A stretch of 41,992 bases of DNA from an uncultured Alphaproteobacteria bacterium (GTDB lineage Bacteria; Pseudomonadota; Alphaproteobacteria; SP197), in assembly GCA_943787175.1 (NCBI GenBank), contig CALSLK010000036.1, positions 1-41,992 on the forward strand, written 5' to 3'. The notes beneath the pieces were generated by a model. The model made no database searches. It was not told the origin of the DNA and saw nothing but the letters and a program-made list of their open reading frames with translations. Both the position numbers and the translations under genes were made by a program. Of the stretch, positions 23,641 to 32,087 are shown piece after piece. Position 1 is the stretch's first letter. Every line of letters begins with the position of its first letter.

Positions 23641-25403
23641 TAGGCAGCTAGCACCTGATCCACAGTAAGGCCCGCAACGTCGAGGCCATCGATGTGCCTA
23701 CGATACCAGAGCGCATAGAATAGCAAAGTCCACGCAGCAAAACCGGCCTGTTTTTGCTCTGCCTTTTCAAACACCTGGCGGATTTTGTTCTGATTGGCCC
23801 AGCCGCCCAGAGCCGGTTGCGCTGCGACTAGTTTTCCCAGGGCATCACCACGCTCACCAATCCATGCACCAACCGGCACCGTGAAGCCGCGTTTCCTGGA
23901 GAACGCATCGGCCTGCGGCATCTCGCGATGCAGCCAGCGGCGCAGCAGGTATTTGCCTTTTCCGTCCCGCAACTTGAGCGAATCCGGTAGGCGAAACGCC
24001 ACGTCAGCAACATGTGGATCAAGAAACGGCACGCGGCCTTCGACACCATGGGCCATCAGGCACCGGTCCAGCTTGTTGAGCAGATCGTTGGGCAACCAGT
24101 CTGCAATATCGGCTGCCTGCGCCTGCTGCAGTCGCGAACGACCAGGCCTTGCGACGGCTTCCTGTGTTTGGTCAAGCTCGCACCTCCAGGCTGCTGAGCG
24201 GCCCGACAGTACCCCCAGGCCATCAAACGTGCCCTTGCGGCGCAGCCTGCCGCCGCCCAACAAACGATGGCGCAGGAAGCGCCGATAGCGCCCGTAACCG
24301 CCAAAGAGTTCATCCCCGCCTTCACCGGAGAGAACAACCTTCAGGTCTTGCCTTGCAACCTCGGCCAATCGATAAGTCGGCAGCGTTGCATAGTCGGCTG
24401 CAGGATCATCCATGGCCGCTGCCACCATGGGCAACAGACGCCAGAAATCGTCTCTGCCAAAGGAGACTTCAACATGATCGGCACCTGCCGCCTGTGCAAC
24501 GGCAGCCGCGTGCGCACGTTCATCACGCGCACCGGGCACATCAAACCCAACCGTGTAGGCCTTCACGGGACGTTCATCGATCCGGCGCATGGCTGCCAGG
24601 ATTGCCGAGCTGTCGACACCGCCAGAAAGGAACAGGCCATAGGGAACATCTGCACGTTCATGGACCCGCACGCTATCGATCAGCGCGGCGTCCAGGCGTT
24701 CCAGGGCTTCGGCCTCGGTCCATTCGCACCAATCCAATTCGGGCAAGGCATCTCGCCTCAGACGCTCGACAATTCTGCCCTGTTCTGCAATCACGGTTTC
24801 ACCGGGAAGGACACGCTCGATACCCTTGAAAATCGTGTTGCGGCCGGTTGTGAACTGGCATTGCAGGAACGTGCTGCGCACGTCTGGATCGACTTCGGGA
24901 CTGACCAGGCCTGCCGCGATCAACGCTTGGGGTTCAGAGGCAAATGCGAGGCCCAGCGAGGTCTGGGCGATGTAGAGTGGCTTGATCCCGAAAGGATCGC
25001 GCGAGAGCACCAGACGCTGCTGCTTGGGATCAAAGATCGCAATCGTGTACATGCCGCGCAGCCCGCGCGCGTAACTGTCACCATCCTGTTCATAGAGGTG
25101 TAGCGGAATCTCGCAGTCGGAGTTGGTACGGAAGTTCTCATCGCCCAGAACCCGGCGCCATTCAACATGGTTGTAGATTTCGCCGTTGGCGATCAGGACT
25201 CGTCCACCGGGACCATGCATTGGCTGATCGCCGGTCACCAGGTCGATGATGGCCAGACGCCGCTGAACCATGGCCAGCGAGCCGTTGCGATAACGCCCCT
25301 CCCCGTCGGGGCCGCGATGGGCGATGGCGCGCGCCATGTCTTCCAGAACGGATTCTGGAACGTCCATGCCGGGCAACGCAAGGACACCAGCAATACCACA
25401 CAT
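23640..25403 (-). CDS. asnB: asparagine synthase (glutamine-hydrolysing), glycan-cluster type
   Basis: A 587-residue AsnB-family amidotransferase. Cys2 in MCGIAGVL is the glutaminase nucleophile; the class II amidotransferase domain continues through AHRGPDGEG, QRRLAIIDL and NGEIYNH. The synthetase domain has the ATP pyrophosphatase P-loop LFLSGGVDSSAILAAM and LSGEGGDELFGGYGRYRR. Because it is the last gene of a tightly packed glycosyltransferase operon, it may amidate a sugar acid or amino-sugar of the surface glycan rather than supply free asparagine; this is inference. Its start overlaps the upstream glycosyltransferase stop (TGATG). Its TAG stop uses the terminal base of the adjacent IS. 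Confidence 0.92.
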   Translation of the reverse strand: MCGIAGVLALPGMDVPESVLEDMARAIAHRGPDGEGRYRNGSLAMVQRRLAIIDLVTGDQPMHGPGGRVLIANGEIYNHVEWRRVLGDENFRTNSDCEIPLHLYEQDGDSYARGLRGMYTIAIFDPKQQRLVLSRDPFGIKPLYIAQTSLGLAFASEPQALIAAGLVSPEVDPDVRSTFLQCQFTTGRNTIFKGIERVLPGETVIAEQGRIVERLRRDALPELDWCEWTEAEALERLDAALIDSVRVHERADVPYGLFLSGGVDSSAILAAMRRIDERPVKAYTVGFDVPGARDERAHAAAVAQAAGADHVEVSFGRDDFWRLLPMVAAAMDDPAADYATLPTYRLAEVARQDLKVVLSGEGGDELFGGYGRYRRFLRHRLLGGGRLRRKGTFDGLGVLSGRSAAWRCELDQTQEAVARPGRSRLQQAQAADIADWLPNDLLNKLDRCLMAHGVEGRVPFLDPHVADVAFRLPDSLKLRDGKGKYLLRRWLHREMPQADAFSRKRGFTVPVGAWIGERGDALGKLVAAQPALGGWANQNKIRQVFEKAEQKQAGFAAWTLLFYALWYRRHIDGLDVAGLTVDQVLAA

Positions 25404-26425
25404 CAGCGCGTCACCTCTTCAAAGAGCGTCTTGAACTGCCCCACGATGACATCCCTGCTGAAGTCTCTTTCATAGGCGTCCAGTGCCCTTAGAGTCATTT
25501 TGACCGCAGCGTCCCTGTCGTCGAGAACACATTTTATCTGACGTGAAAGAGCGCGAGCATCGTCAACCGGTGCCAACAGGCCTGTTTCCCCGTCAACAAT
25601 CAGTTCGGACGGCCCTTGGCTTGCTGCGGCCACAATGGGTACCTGGCGCGCCCAAGCCTCCAGCACGACATTGCCCAGAGGCTCATGGCGTGATGGGCAG
25701 ACCAACAGGTCGGCTGCGGCCAACAGCGATCCGACATCATCACGCCAACCCAGGAACCGGATGCGTTCATCAACACCGCGATCCACGGCAAGACGACGCA
25801 AGGGTTCATCGAGTGGACCATCACCGGCCAACCACAGCCAGACATCAGGCAGATCGGTCATGGCCTCGATCAGAACATCAAACGCCTTGTTGGGATGCAG
25901 GCGCCCCAGGGCAAGCATGACCGGCACGCCTTGGGGTGTTTGGAGCGCGCTGCGCTCGACCGGAACGGCATAGGACGTATCGACAAAGTTCGAGATGTAA
26001 TGGGCACGCTCCATGGGCCAGCCCTGACCCACAAGGTAACTAACGATACCCTGCGTATTGCCCACCAGATGATCACAGCCCGTGTAGTACTTGAGGTCAT
26101 AGAATCCCCCCAGACGACCGACCTGCACGAACTTGCCCTTGGGACACTGGCCCGATGCCCGGTTCATCCAGGTCATGACGATGTCGGGGTCCGCCTCTGC
26201 AATCGCCTTTCGGTAGGCCATCCGGCTCACGATATCCAGGGGGCCACCAAAGCGCAGTTGCCGTGTTGGCACACCGGCGTCATGGAGAATTTGCGCCCGG
26301 GACTCATGGGTGCGGATGATGGCAGCCTGGTCAACACCTGCCTGGCTGAGTGCGGGGACCAGGCGCATGAAGAATTCTTCTGCTCCGCCGGTTGTTGCGC
26401 CAGCCATGGCCTGGATCACGCGCAT
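25403..26425 (-). CDS. glycosyltransferase family 4 protein
   Basis: A 340-residue GT-B fold glycosyltransferase. The N-terminal glycine-rich loop is MRVIQAMAGATTGGAEEFF. The C-terminal donor-binding half has MLALGRLHPNKAFDVLIEAM, IRFLGWRDDVGSLLAAADLL and the E(x)7E-type element in PSRHEPLGNVVLEAWARQVP, all typical of GT4. It would transfer a sugar from a nucleotide-sugar donor at the cytoplasmic face of the membrane. One-base stop/start overlaps join it to both the GT2 gene before it and asnB after it. Confidence 0.92.
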   Translation of the reverse strand: MRVIQAMAGATTGGAEEFFMRLVPALSQAGVDQAAIIRTHESRAQILHDAGVPTRQLRFGGPLDIVSRMAYRKAIAEADPDIVMTWMNRASGQCPKGKFVQVGRLGGFYDLKYYTGCDHLVGNTQGIVSYLVGQGWPMERAHYISNFVDTSYAVPVERSALQTPQGVPVMLALGRLHPNKAFDVLIEAMTDLPDVWLWLAGDGPLDEPLRRLAVDRGVDERIRFLGWRDDVGSLLAAADLLVCPSRHEPLGNVVLEAWARQVPIVAAASQGPSELIVDGETGLLAPVDDARALSRQIKCVLDDRDAAVKMTLRALDAYERDFSRDVIVGQFKTLFEEVTR

Positions 26426-27183
26426 CAGTCGCTCTCCAGGCGGGCACGCAGGTACGACAGGATCGGATACAGGCCGGCGAAGAGCGCAATCAGGAAACCC
26501 CAGGCACCTTCACGCCAGCCTCCGCGCGCCACATAACATTTCCAGAACCGGCTGAAGATGCGCAGAACGTTCTTTGGCAGTGAGCCAATCTTGCCCGACG
26601 CCCGCAGATCAGCAGCGTGTGCTGCCGTGTAGCGATCAAGACGCGCAAACATGTCGGAGATATCGCGGTCGACCAGATGATCCATGCGCTCAGAGAGCCA
26701 GCGTCGTTCTCCACTCAGCTCTATGCCGGGATGCACCCTTCCCTCGCCCCAGATCTTCGCGCCCCGGGTGAACAGGCGGATCGCTGCCGACACCCCCCAA
26801 TAGGCGCCCCAGCCGTGGCGCACCCGATGATCGCCGATGTAGTTGTCGAACGGGATCAGGTAGTGGGCCGGACCATCAGCCGTGTCGATTGTTGAGCGGA
26901 TTTCCCGGGCCAGCTCCGGGCGCACCCGTTCGTCGGCGTCAACTTCCAGAATCCAGTCACCGCTTGCCGCATTCAAACCGGTGTTGCGGCGCGGCCCTTC
27001 GAGTTCCCAGCCGCCTTCAATCACGTGATCGGTGTGGCGCCTGGCGATCTCGGCAGAACCATCGGTGCAGCGGTCCAGCACCACAACGATCTCATCACAA
27101 AACGCCAGCAACGCCAGGCACGTATCAAGCTGCGCCTCCTCGTTGTGCACGACGACAACCGCGCTCAGCCGCGCCGCGCTCAC
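26425..27183 (-). CDS. glycosyltransferase family 2 protein (WaaE/KdtX-like)
   Basis: A 252-residue GT-A fold enzyme. The N-terminal SAVVVVHNEEAQLDTCLALL, the metal-binding region ILEVDADERVRPEL (DxD-like DAD) and the domain ending in SLPKNVLRIFSRFWKCYVAR resemble the WaaE/KdtX lipopolysaccharide core beta-1,4-glucosyltransferases. The C-terminal hydrophobic stretch GAWGFLIALFAGLYPILSYL suggests membrane association. It overlaps the GT9 gene by four bases at its start and touches the GT4 gene at its stop. The acceptor is probably inner-core LPS or a similar glycolipid. Confidence 0.91.
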   Translation of the reverse strand: MSAARLSAVVVVHNEEAQLDTCLALLAFCDEIVVVLDRCTDGSAEIARRHTDHVIEGGWELEGPRRNTGLNAASGDWILEVDADERVRPELAREIRSTIDTADGPAHYLIPFDNYIGDHRVRHGWGAYWGVSAAIRLFTRGAKIWGEGRVHPGIELSGERRWLSERMDHLVDRDISDMFARLDRYTAAHAADLRASGKIGSLPKNVLRIFSRFWKCYVARGGWREGAWGFLIALFAGLYPILSYLRARLESD

Positions 27184-28121
27184 GCGAGTTTGTCCAGAAG
27201 CGCGAGTGCGGCGTTTTCTGCCGCATCGACGGAAAGCGAGGTCATCAAAGAGCCCGTTGTGTGCCTGTCATAATCAGGACCGAAAAGGTCATCATAGGCA
27301 ATCTCTGTCGTCACCGCCGCGGCATGTTCTCCCCATGGCGCATAGTTTTCGACAGGGCTGGGTCCAAACAGACCCAGGGTCGGCGTGCCCACTGCCGCCG
27401 AAAGGTGCATCAGGCCGCTGTCGTTCGACACCACGAAATCACAGCGCCGAAGCTGTTCAGCACCGTCCAGCATGTCGCCAACGCCAACCAGATCAATGCG
27501 GCGTTCTTCTGGAAAGGCCTCCAGGACCGGCGCGGCCAGCGCTTCCTCGCCACGGCCGCCAGACACTGCAATCCGCGCGCCGGGAAGCGGACCTGTAGGG
27601 CTGGTCAACCGGTGAGCGAGTTCAACAAACCGTTCCGCAGGCCAAATCTTGCCCTGCCAGTTCGCAGTGGGCGCAAGGCAAAGGATCTTGCCGCCGGGCG
27701 GGAGCAGCTCTTTGGCTTCTGCACGATGCGCATCGTCCGACCAGATCGTCGGGCTCGGCACCCCATCGCATCCAAACCATCGTGCCAGGCTTTCCACCCG
27801 GTTTCCCTCGCCGGCCTTGTACATCGTGCGCCGTTCTCCAGCGCGCAATACAAAGGTCATGGGCGAGGCACGCAGATCCACAATCAGATCCCATCGTGTG
27901 GAAAAGGTCTCTTTCCAGAGGTTCCGCCAATGGCCGGCACGCGGTTTTTTCTTCAGCGGAATGACCCGCTCGAGCCCGGGAAGGCAGGAAAACAGCGCCG
28001 CAGCAACCGGACCGCAGGCAACCGTGGCTTGCACATCCCGCGTCGTCACCAGATGATTCAGCAGGCCGGTCGAAATGACCGCGTCGCCCAACCGGTTGGA
28101 CGTGATGAACAGAAGTTTCAC
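27180..28121 (-). CDS. glycosyltransferase family 9 (heptosyltransferase-like)
   Basis: A 313-residue GT9 enzyme. Signature stretches are LFITSNRLGDAVISTGLLNH at the N-terminus, DLIVDLRASPMTF, and the C-terminal VSNDSGLMHLSAAVGTPTLG plus LFGPSPVENYAPWG, where the D/H pair binds the ADP-heptose-type donor. This places it with ADP-heptose:LPS heptosyltransferases (WaaC/WaaF), although the exact sugar is not determined. It follows the preceding glycosyltransferase by 21 bases and overlaps the GT2 gene by four. Confidence 0.92.
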   Translation of the reverse strand: MKLLFITSNRLGDAVISTGLLNHLVTTRDVQATVACGPVAAALFSCLPGLERVIPLKKKPRAGHWRNLWKETFSTRWDLIVDLRASPMTFVLRAGERRTMYKAGEGNRVESLARWFGCDGVPSPTIWSDDAHRAEAKELLPPGGKILCLAPTANWQGKIWPAERFVELAHRLTSPTGPLPGARIAVSGGRGEEALAAPVLEAFPEERRIDLVGVGDMLDGAEQLRRCDFVVSNDSGLMHLSAAVGTPTLGLFGPSPVENYAPWGEHAAAVTTEIAYDDLFGPDYDRHTTGSLMTSLSVDAAENAALALLDKLA

Positions 28122-28142
28122 GAACCCATCAACCGTGGCGCG

Positions 28143-29171
28143 TCAGCGCGCCAACGCCTCGAACTCAGGCGCGGCATCATCCCAGGAGCGGTCGCGCTGC
28201 ATATCCCAGGCATCCTTGGAGCGTCCTCGATAGACGATGTCTTCCTTCAGACACAGGATCGAGCAATTAGCGAAGGCTTCATCATCGGGTGTCAGAAAGC
28301 CACTGCGGCTGTCACGAACGCGCTCCTGTGCAGCGCCCTGTCGCCGCGTCACGCCGGGACAACCGGCGGCCTGTGACTCAGCAAGCGTCGCTGCGTAGGT
28401 CTCACGTTCAAACCCCGGATAGAGGTGCGCTCGGGCGTGGCGATACTCCTCGGCCATCGCGGCGTCGGGTAACGGGCGGCGGATGATCACGCCCTGATCC
28501 GCAGCCGCTTCGGCACGGCGATAGATCGGCGTGATATCGTCTGCGATGATCTTTCCCGAAGCTGCCGTTGCCAGCGTGCCCGAGAAAATGTGCATCTGCG
28601 CTCCCTTGATCAGCGGCTCGATCCGGCGGCACCACAGTTCCAGCAGCCAGTCCATACCCAGCTTGGGATGCGTCGTCACCACCGCGCGCGGCGGCCAGTA
28701 ACCGGCAGGCTTGTCGGAAGCCAGATAGGCCGGTGCCACACCAGGCTGAATGATGAGCGCTCGGGAATCTTCCTCGAACCATGTCGCACGATGGGCCTCG
28801 CCCATGAAAATCAGGCTCGCATCGGCGTGTTGAGCAAGCGCTTCTGCAGCCGCGCCCTGGGTCAGGGCACCGCCGGGCGAAGTCACCCACAACGCGCGTT
28901 TGCCGCCCGCAGGCGCAAGATCAAGCAGGCGCGGGTGACGCAGAGCAATGGTGAGGTCCGCGGCTGCGACGGGATCATCATCCAGCGGCTTCCAGTGCAC
29001 GCCACGCAGGGTCAGTTCACGTTCACACCGGTTGCGCACGACAACGTTGTGCCCGCGCCCCGCAAGCGTTTCGGCCAGATAGACCAGCCCCTTTTCCGGC
29101 CCGCCCATTGCGTCGTTGCGCGGGCTGTAGCTGTCATAGGCAAACGAATCGTCAAGAAACAGGATATCCAT
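28143..29171 (-). CDS. GT-B glycosyltransferase (GT4-like)
   Basis: A 342-residue protein with the layout of a GT-B glycosyltransferase. The N-terminal MDILFLDDSFAYDSYSP, NDAMGGPEKGLVYLAETLAG and GHNVVVRNRCE give the glycine-rich acceptor-side loop. The C-terminal HARAHLYPGFERETYAATLA and ESQAAGCPGVTRRQGAAQER correspond to the donor-binding loop with its conserved Glu. It is the first gene of the minus-strand glycan operon and is divergent from ygfZ across 112 bases, so the operon promoter should lie at about 29172-29283. Donor and acceptor are unknown. Confidence 0.85.
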   Translation of the reverse strand: MDILFLDDSFAYDSYSPRNDAMGGPEKGLVYLAETLAGRGHNVVVRNRCERELTLRGVHWKPLDDDPVAAADLTIALRHPRLLDLAPAGGKRALWVTSPGGALTQGAAAEALAQHADASLIFMGEAHRATWFEEDSRALIIQPGVAPAYLASDKPAGYWPPRAVVTTHPKLGMDWLLELWCRRIEPLIKGAQMHIFSGTLATAASGKIIADDITPIYRRAEAAADQGVIIRRPLPDAAMAEEYRHARAHLYPGFERETYAATLAESQAAGCPGVTRRQGAAQERVRDSRSGFLTPDDEAFANCSILCLKEDIVYRGRSKDAWDMQRDRSWDDAAPEFEALAR

Positions 29172-29283
29172 GGCGCGGTTTATAATACCCGCGCGGTCGG
29201 GAAGCCATGCCCCAGAGCATCACGCCCCCTTGTGGCGGATGACTGTCCACACCACACTACAAGGGAACAAAGGAATCCCCTCC

Positions 29284-30184
29284 ATGTCCGACCTGAAGCA
29301 AATCAACCTGACCGACCGTGGCGTGATTGCCATTTCCGGCCCAGAAACCCGCAGTTTCCTGCAAGGTATCGTCACCAACGACGTCGAAAAGGTCGATCCC
29401 ACACGTGCGCTCTATTCGGCACTCCTGACCCCCCAGGGCAAATTTCTGTTCGATTTTTTCATGGCCGATGACGGCGATGGCGGATTGTTGGTGGATGTAA
29501 AGAGGGAGCGTCTGGCAGAACTCGCCAAACGCCTGAAGTTCTACAAGCTCCGCGCCAAGGCTGAGATCACCGATGTCAGCGACCAGTTTACGCTGTCACC
29601 GCCCTGATCGGCGATGGGTGCCGGTGCCGCGGCCCGGCTGCATGAGGGCGCAGGCAACGCCCGGCGCGATGGCGACACCGTGCTATGCGGTCGACCCCCG
29701 CCTGTGCCGCCATGGGCGTGCGCGCCATCCACCCCGTCGGCACCACGCCCTTTGCCGACGCCGCCGCAGGCAGCCTGACACGACTATGAAAACTCATCGC
29801 ATGGCCCTTGCCGTACCCGGACGGCGGCACCGACGTGCTGGTCGACAAGTCCTTCATCCTCGAAAGCAACTTCGAGGAACTGAACGCCGTCGACTTCGAG
29901 AAAGGGCTGTTATGTCGGCCAGGAACTGACCGCGCGCACCAAGTTTCGCGGCACCATCCGCCGCCGCCTGTTCGGCATCACGGCCGATGCCGATCTCCCC
30001 CCGGCCGGAACGCCGATCACCGTCGGCGAAGGCCGAAATCGGCGAAGTCCGCAGCGGCCTGGGCGACCACGGCATCGCCCTCATCCGCATCGATCGCCTG
30101 GACGAAGCCGGCGGCGACGCTGCCAGGGTCATGGCCGGCGACGTCGCGATCAAACCGGTCAAACCGACATGGGTTTCCTTCTAG
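29284..30184 (+). CDS. ygfZ: YgfZ/CAF17-type folate-binding protein (multiple frameshifts)
   Basis: A YgfZ/GcvT-like protein of about 300 residues, involved in maintaining certain iron-sulfur enzymes. The first part reads MSDLKQINLTDRGVIAISGP, RSFLQGIVTNDVEKVD and LYSALLTPQGKFLFDFF, then hits TGA at 29605-29607. A neighbouring frame continues VTALIGDG. Later parts are PDGGTDVLVDKSFILESNFE, the family-invariant KGCYVGQELTART at about 29896-29938 (recovered only by removing a G from the GGG run) and the C-terminal EIGEVRSGLGDHGIALIRID to the stop at 30184. At least three or four one-base indels are needed. Since the motif survives, I treat this as sequence error in a real gene. Confidence 0.82.
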
Positions 30185-31356
30185 CCATTGCCACTCGTGT
30201 TCAACGTGGCCTCATGGCCACGCTTGTTCTCGCCGCTCTGTCGTCAGGTGCCGGATGGTCAACAGCCACCGCGCAGAACCTTGATCTCGCCGCCCCTGAA
30301 GCACGCAATGATGGTTGGCCCGTTGATCGCCCGTTGAGCGCGGGCTTCAACGAAACCAAGCTTGCTGCCTTGAACGAGCGCCTGCTTGATGGCGAATTCA
30401 TTACCGCCCATGCCGTCGTCATCGAACATGACAATGCGTTGGTCTATGAACACTATCGAACCGCTCAGATAGCATTCGCGAATGGCGTCGACCCGGCGAC
30501 GACCTATGGTCCCAATACACAGCATGCGCTGTGGTCTGTATCCAAGAGCATCACATCTCTGATTCTGGGCATCGTTCTGGAAAACCACCCGGAAGTTTCC
30601 CTGGAGACACCGATTCTCGACCTGCTGCCAGCAGATATCGTGCCACTCGACCCAGCGGCACGCGAGATCACGCTGGAAGATGCACTTACCATGTCTGCGG
30701 GGCTTTCCTGGAACGAGTGGATCTACCGGATCACGGACGGCAGGAACAAGGCCAGTCAGCTAGTGCGACACACAGACCCGCTAGACTATCTCTTTGCCCA
30801 GGAAATGGCAGACATTCCAGGCTCGCGGTTCAGTTACAACAGTGGTCTTACTGTCGCCCTTTCCGGTGTGATCGCCAATCTGAGCGAGAGGCGGTTTGGT
30901 CAGGTCGCCACCGATGCCCTTTTTGTCCCGCTTGGCGTCAGACCAGGCGGCCTTCCTAGCGGCCAGACCTGGGGTATCAACGGCGCGTCAATGGCCTCCA
31001 TAGCGCTAACCATGTCACCACGTGGTCTTGCCAAGATCGGCTCGCTCATGCTGCATCATGGACAATGGCAGGGTAAGCAGGTCGTGCCAGCCGAGTGGAT
31101 TGCGCTTTCCAGCACGCCTTATCGCGTCGACGCCGATGACGGGCTTTATGCCGAATACGGCTATCACTGGTGGTTCCGCACCTTCACCCAGGGTGGACGC
31201 TCCTTCCCCGCCATCGTTGCTCGTGGCCTCGGCGGTCAACGCATCTTCGTCTTGCCGGAACAGAATCTGGTCGTGACCATGTTGGCCTGGCACGACGCCG
31301 ACCACCGCTGGCTGTCCGAAAAACTACTCCTGGAGATTCTGGATACGCTTGAATAG
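30169..31356 (+). CDS. serine hydrolase, beta-lactamase class C family
   Basis: A 395-residue exported serine hydrolase of the class C beta-lactamase/penicillin-binding-protein-like family. The N-terminal signal segment is VQRGLMATLVLAALSSGAGW. The nucleophile motif SxxK is in LWSVSKSITSLI, the YxN motif is in SRFSYNSGL, and the third motif (normally KTG/HxG) is at ARGLGGQRIFVLPE. Many such enzymes are esterases or peptidases rather than beta-lactamases. The reading frame is intact, unlike its neighbours. If the start is ATG 30169 it overlaps the ygfZ end by 16 bases; ATG 30214 would also leave a workable signal peptide. Confidence 0.88.
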   Translation: MGFLLAIATRVQRGLMATLVLAALSSGAGWSTATAQNLDLAAPEARNDGWPVDRPLSAGFNETKLAALNERLLDGEFITAHAVVIEHDNALVYEHYRTAQIAFANGVDPATTYGPNTQHALWSVSKSITSLILGIVLENHPEVSLETPILDLLPADIVPLDPAAREITLEDALTMSAGLSWNEWIYRITDGRNKASQLVRHTDPLDYLFAQEMADIPGSRFSYNSGLTVALSGVIANLSERRFGQVATDALFVPLGVRPGGLPSGQTWGINGASMASIALTMSPRGLAKIGSLMLHHGQWQGKQVVPAEWIALSSTPYRVDADDGLYAEYGYHWWFRTFTQGGRSFPAIVARGLGGQRIFVLPEQNLVVTMLAWHDADHRWLSEKLLLEILDTLE

Positions 31357-31367
31357 AGCAGAATTGG

Positions 31368-32087
31368 TCAGACCGGGTCGATCTCGGCCAGCAGTGCGAC
31401 AACGTCCGCCATGCTCGTGACCTGCCAGGTCGGTTCGGCGTCGCTGGGCAGGCCCACGCCCCGGCTCGCCTCGCCATGGCGGCGGTTGACCCAGCAATTG
31501 CACCACCCCAAAGCGCATTGCCGGTTTCGACGTCGTGGAACTTGCTGCGCGCGACATGAAGAATGGCGTCTTCGCCGATTCCGCGTGCGGCCAGCTTGTC
31601 CCGGATGGCGTGGAAATGCGCAAGACGGCCCGGCTTGTAGCTCTGCACGTCCTCTGCCGTCACCACGTCGTCAAAGGGATGGCCCAGCAGCGCCTGCGTG
31701 CCCGCAAACAGGTCGTTATCGACGTTCGAGACCACGCCCAGAACCCGCCCCTGGCGTTTCAGTTCTTGCAGAGCGCGGCAACGGAGTCTGCAAACGGCGC
31801 CCAGGTCGCCACCGAGGCCGAAAACGCCTCCAGCTCGCCCTCGCTCGCCGTTACGCCGGCTGCTTGCAGCCAACGCGGCCAGTGCCTTGGCGACAACCGT
31901 TCGGTACGACTGGAACGTGCGGCGTCGCCTGCTCGGCGCGCTGCGCCTCGGCGAAGTCCTCCATCAGGCTGTCGCGATCCGCGGCGACGCCCTTTGTCGC
32001 CGCCCAGCCCTCCAGCCAGAAGCCGATCTCCGTGTCCCAGTCGATCAGGGTGCCGTAGCAGTCGAAGGTCAGCGCGCGAAATCGCAT
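31368..32087 (-). CDS. HAD-superfamily haloacid dehalogenase type II (frameshifted)
   Basis: A HAD hydrolase of about 238 residues. The N-terminus [20 protein letters not shown] carries the nucleophile Asp9. The middle reads [20 protein letters not shown] (Ser of motif II in SNVD) and [13 protein letters not shown] (Lys of motif III). The later [15 protein letters not shown] leads to a C-terminus [17 protein letters not shown], ending at 31368. These parts fall in different frames, so about three indels separate them (near 31860, 31770 and 31510). Type II (S)-2-haloacid dehalogenases and related phosphatases share this pattern. An AGGAGG site precedes the start, which overlaps the ppdK end by 19 bases. 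Confidence 0.78.

Noticed and set aside
29605..29607. TGA in ygfZ as another selenocysteine codon
   Set aside because: The family motif after it continues in a different frame, so it is a frameshift stop, not recoding; no Sec-containing YgfZ signature is present.
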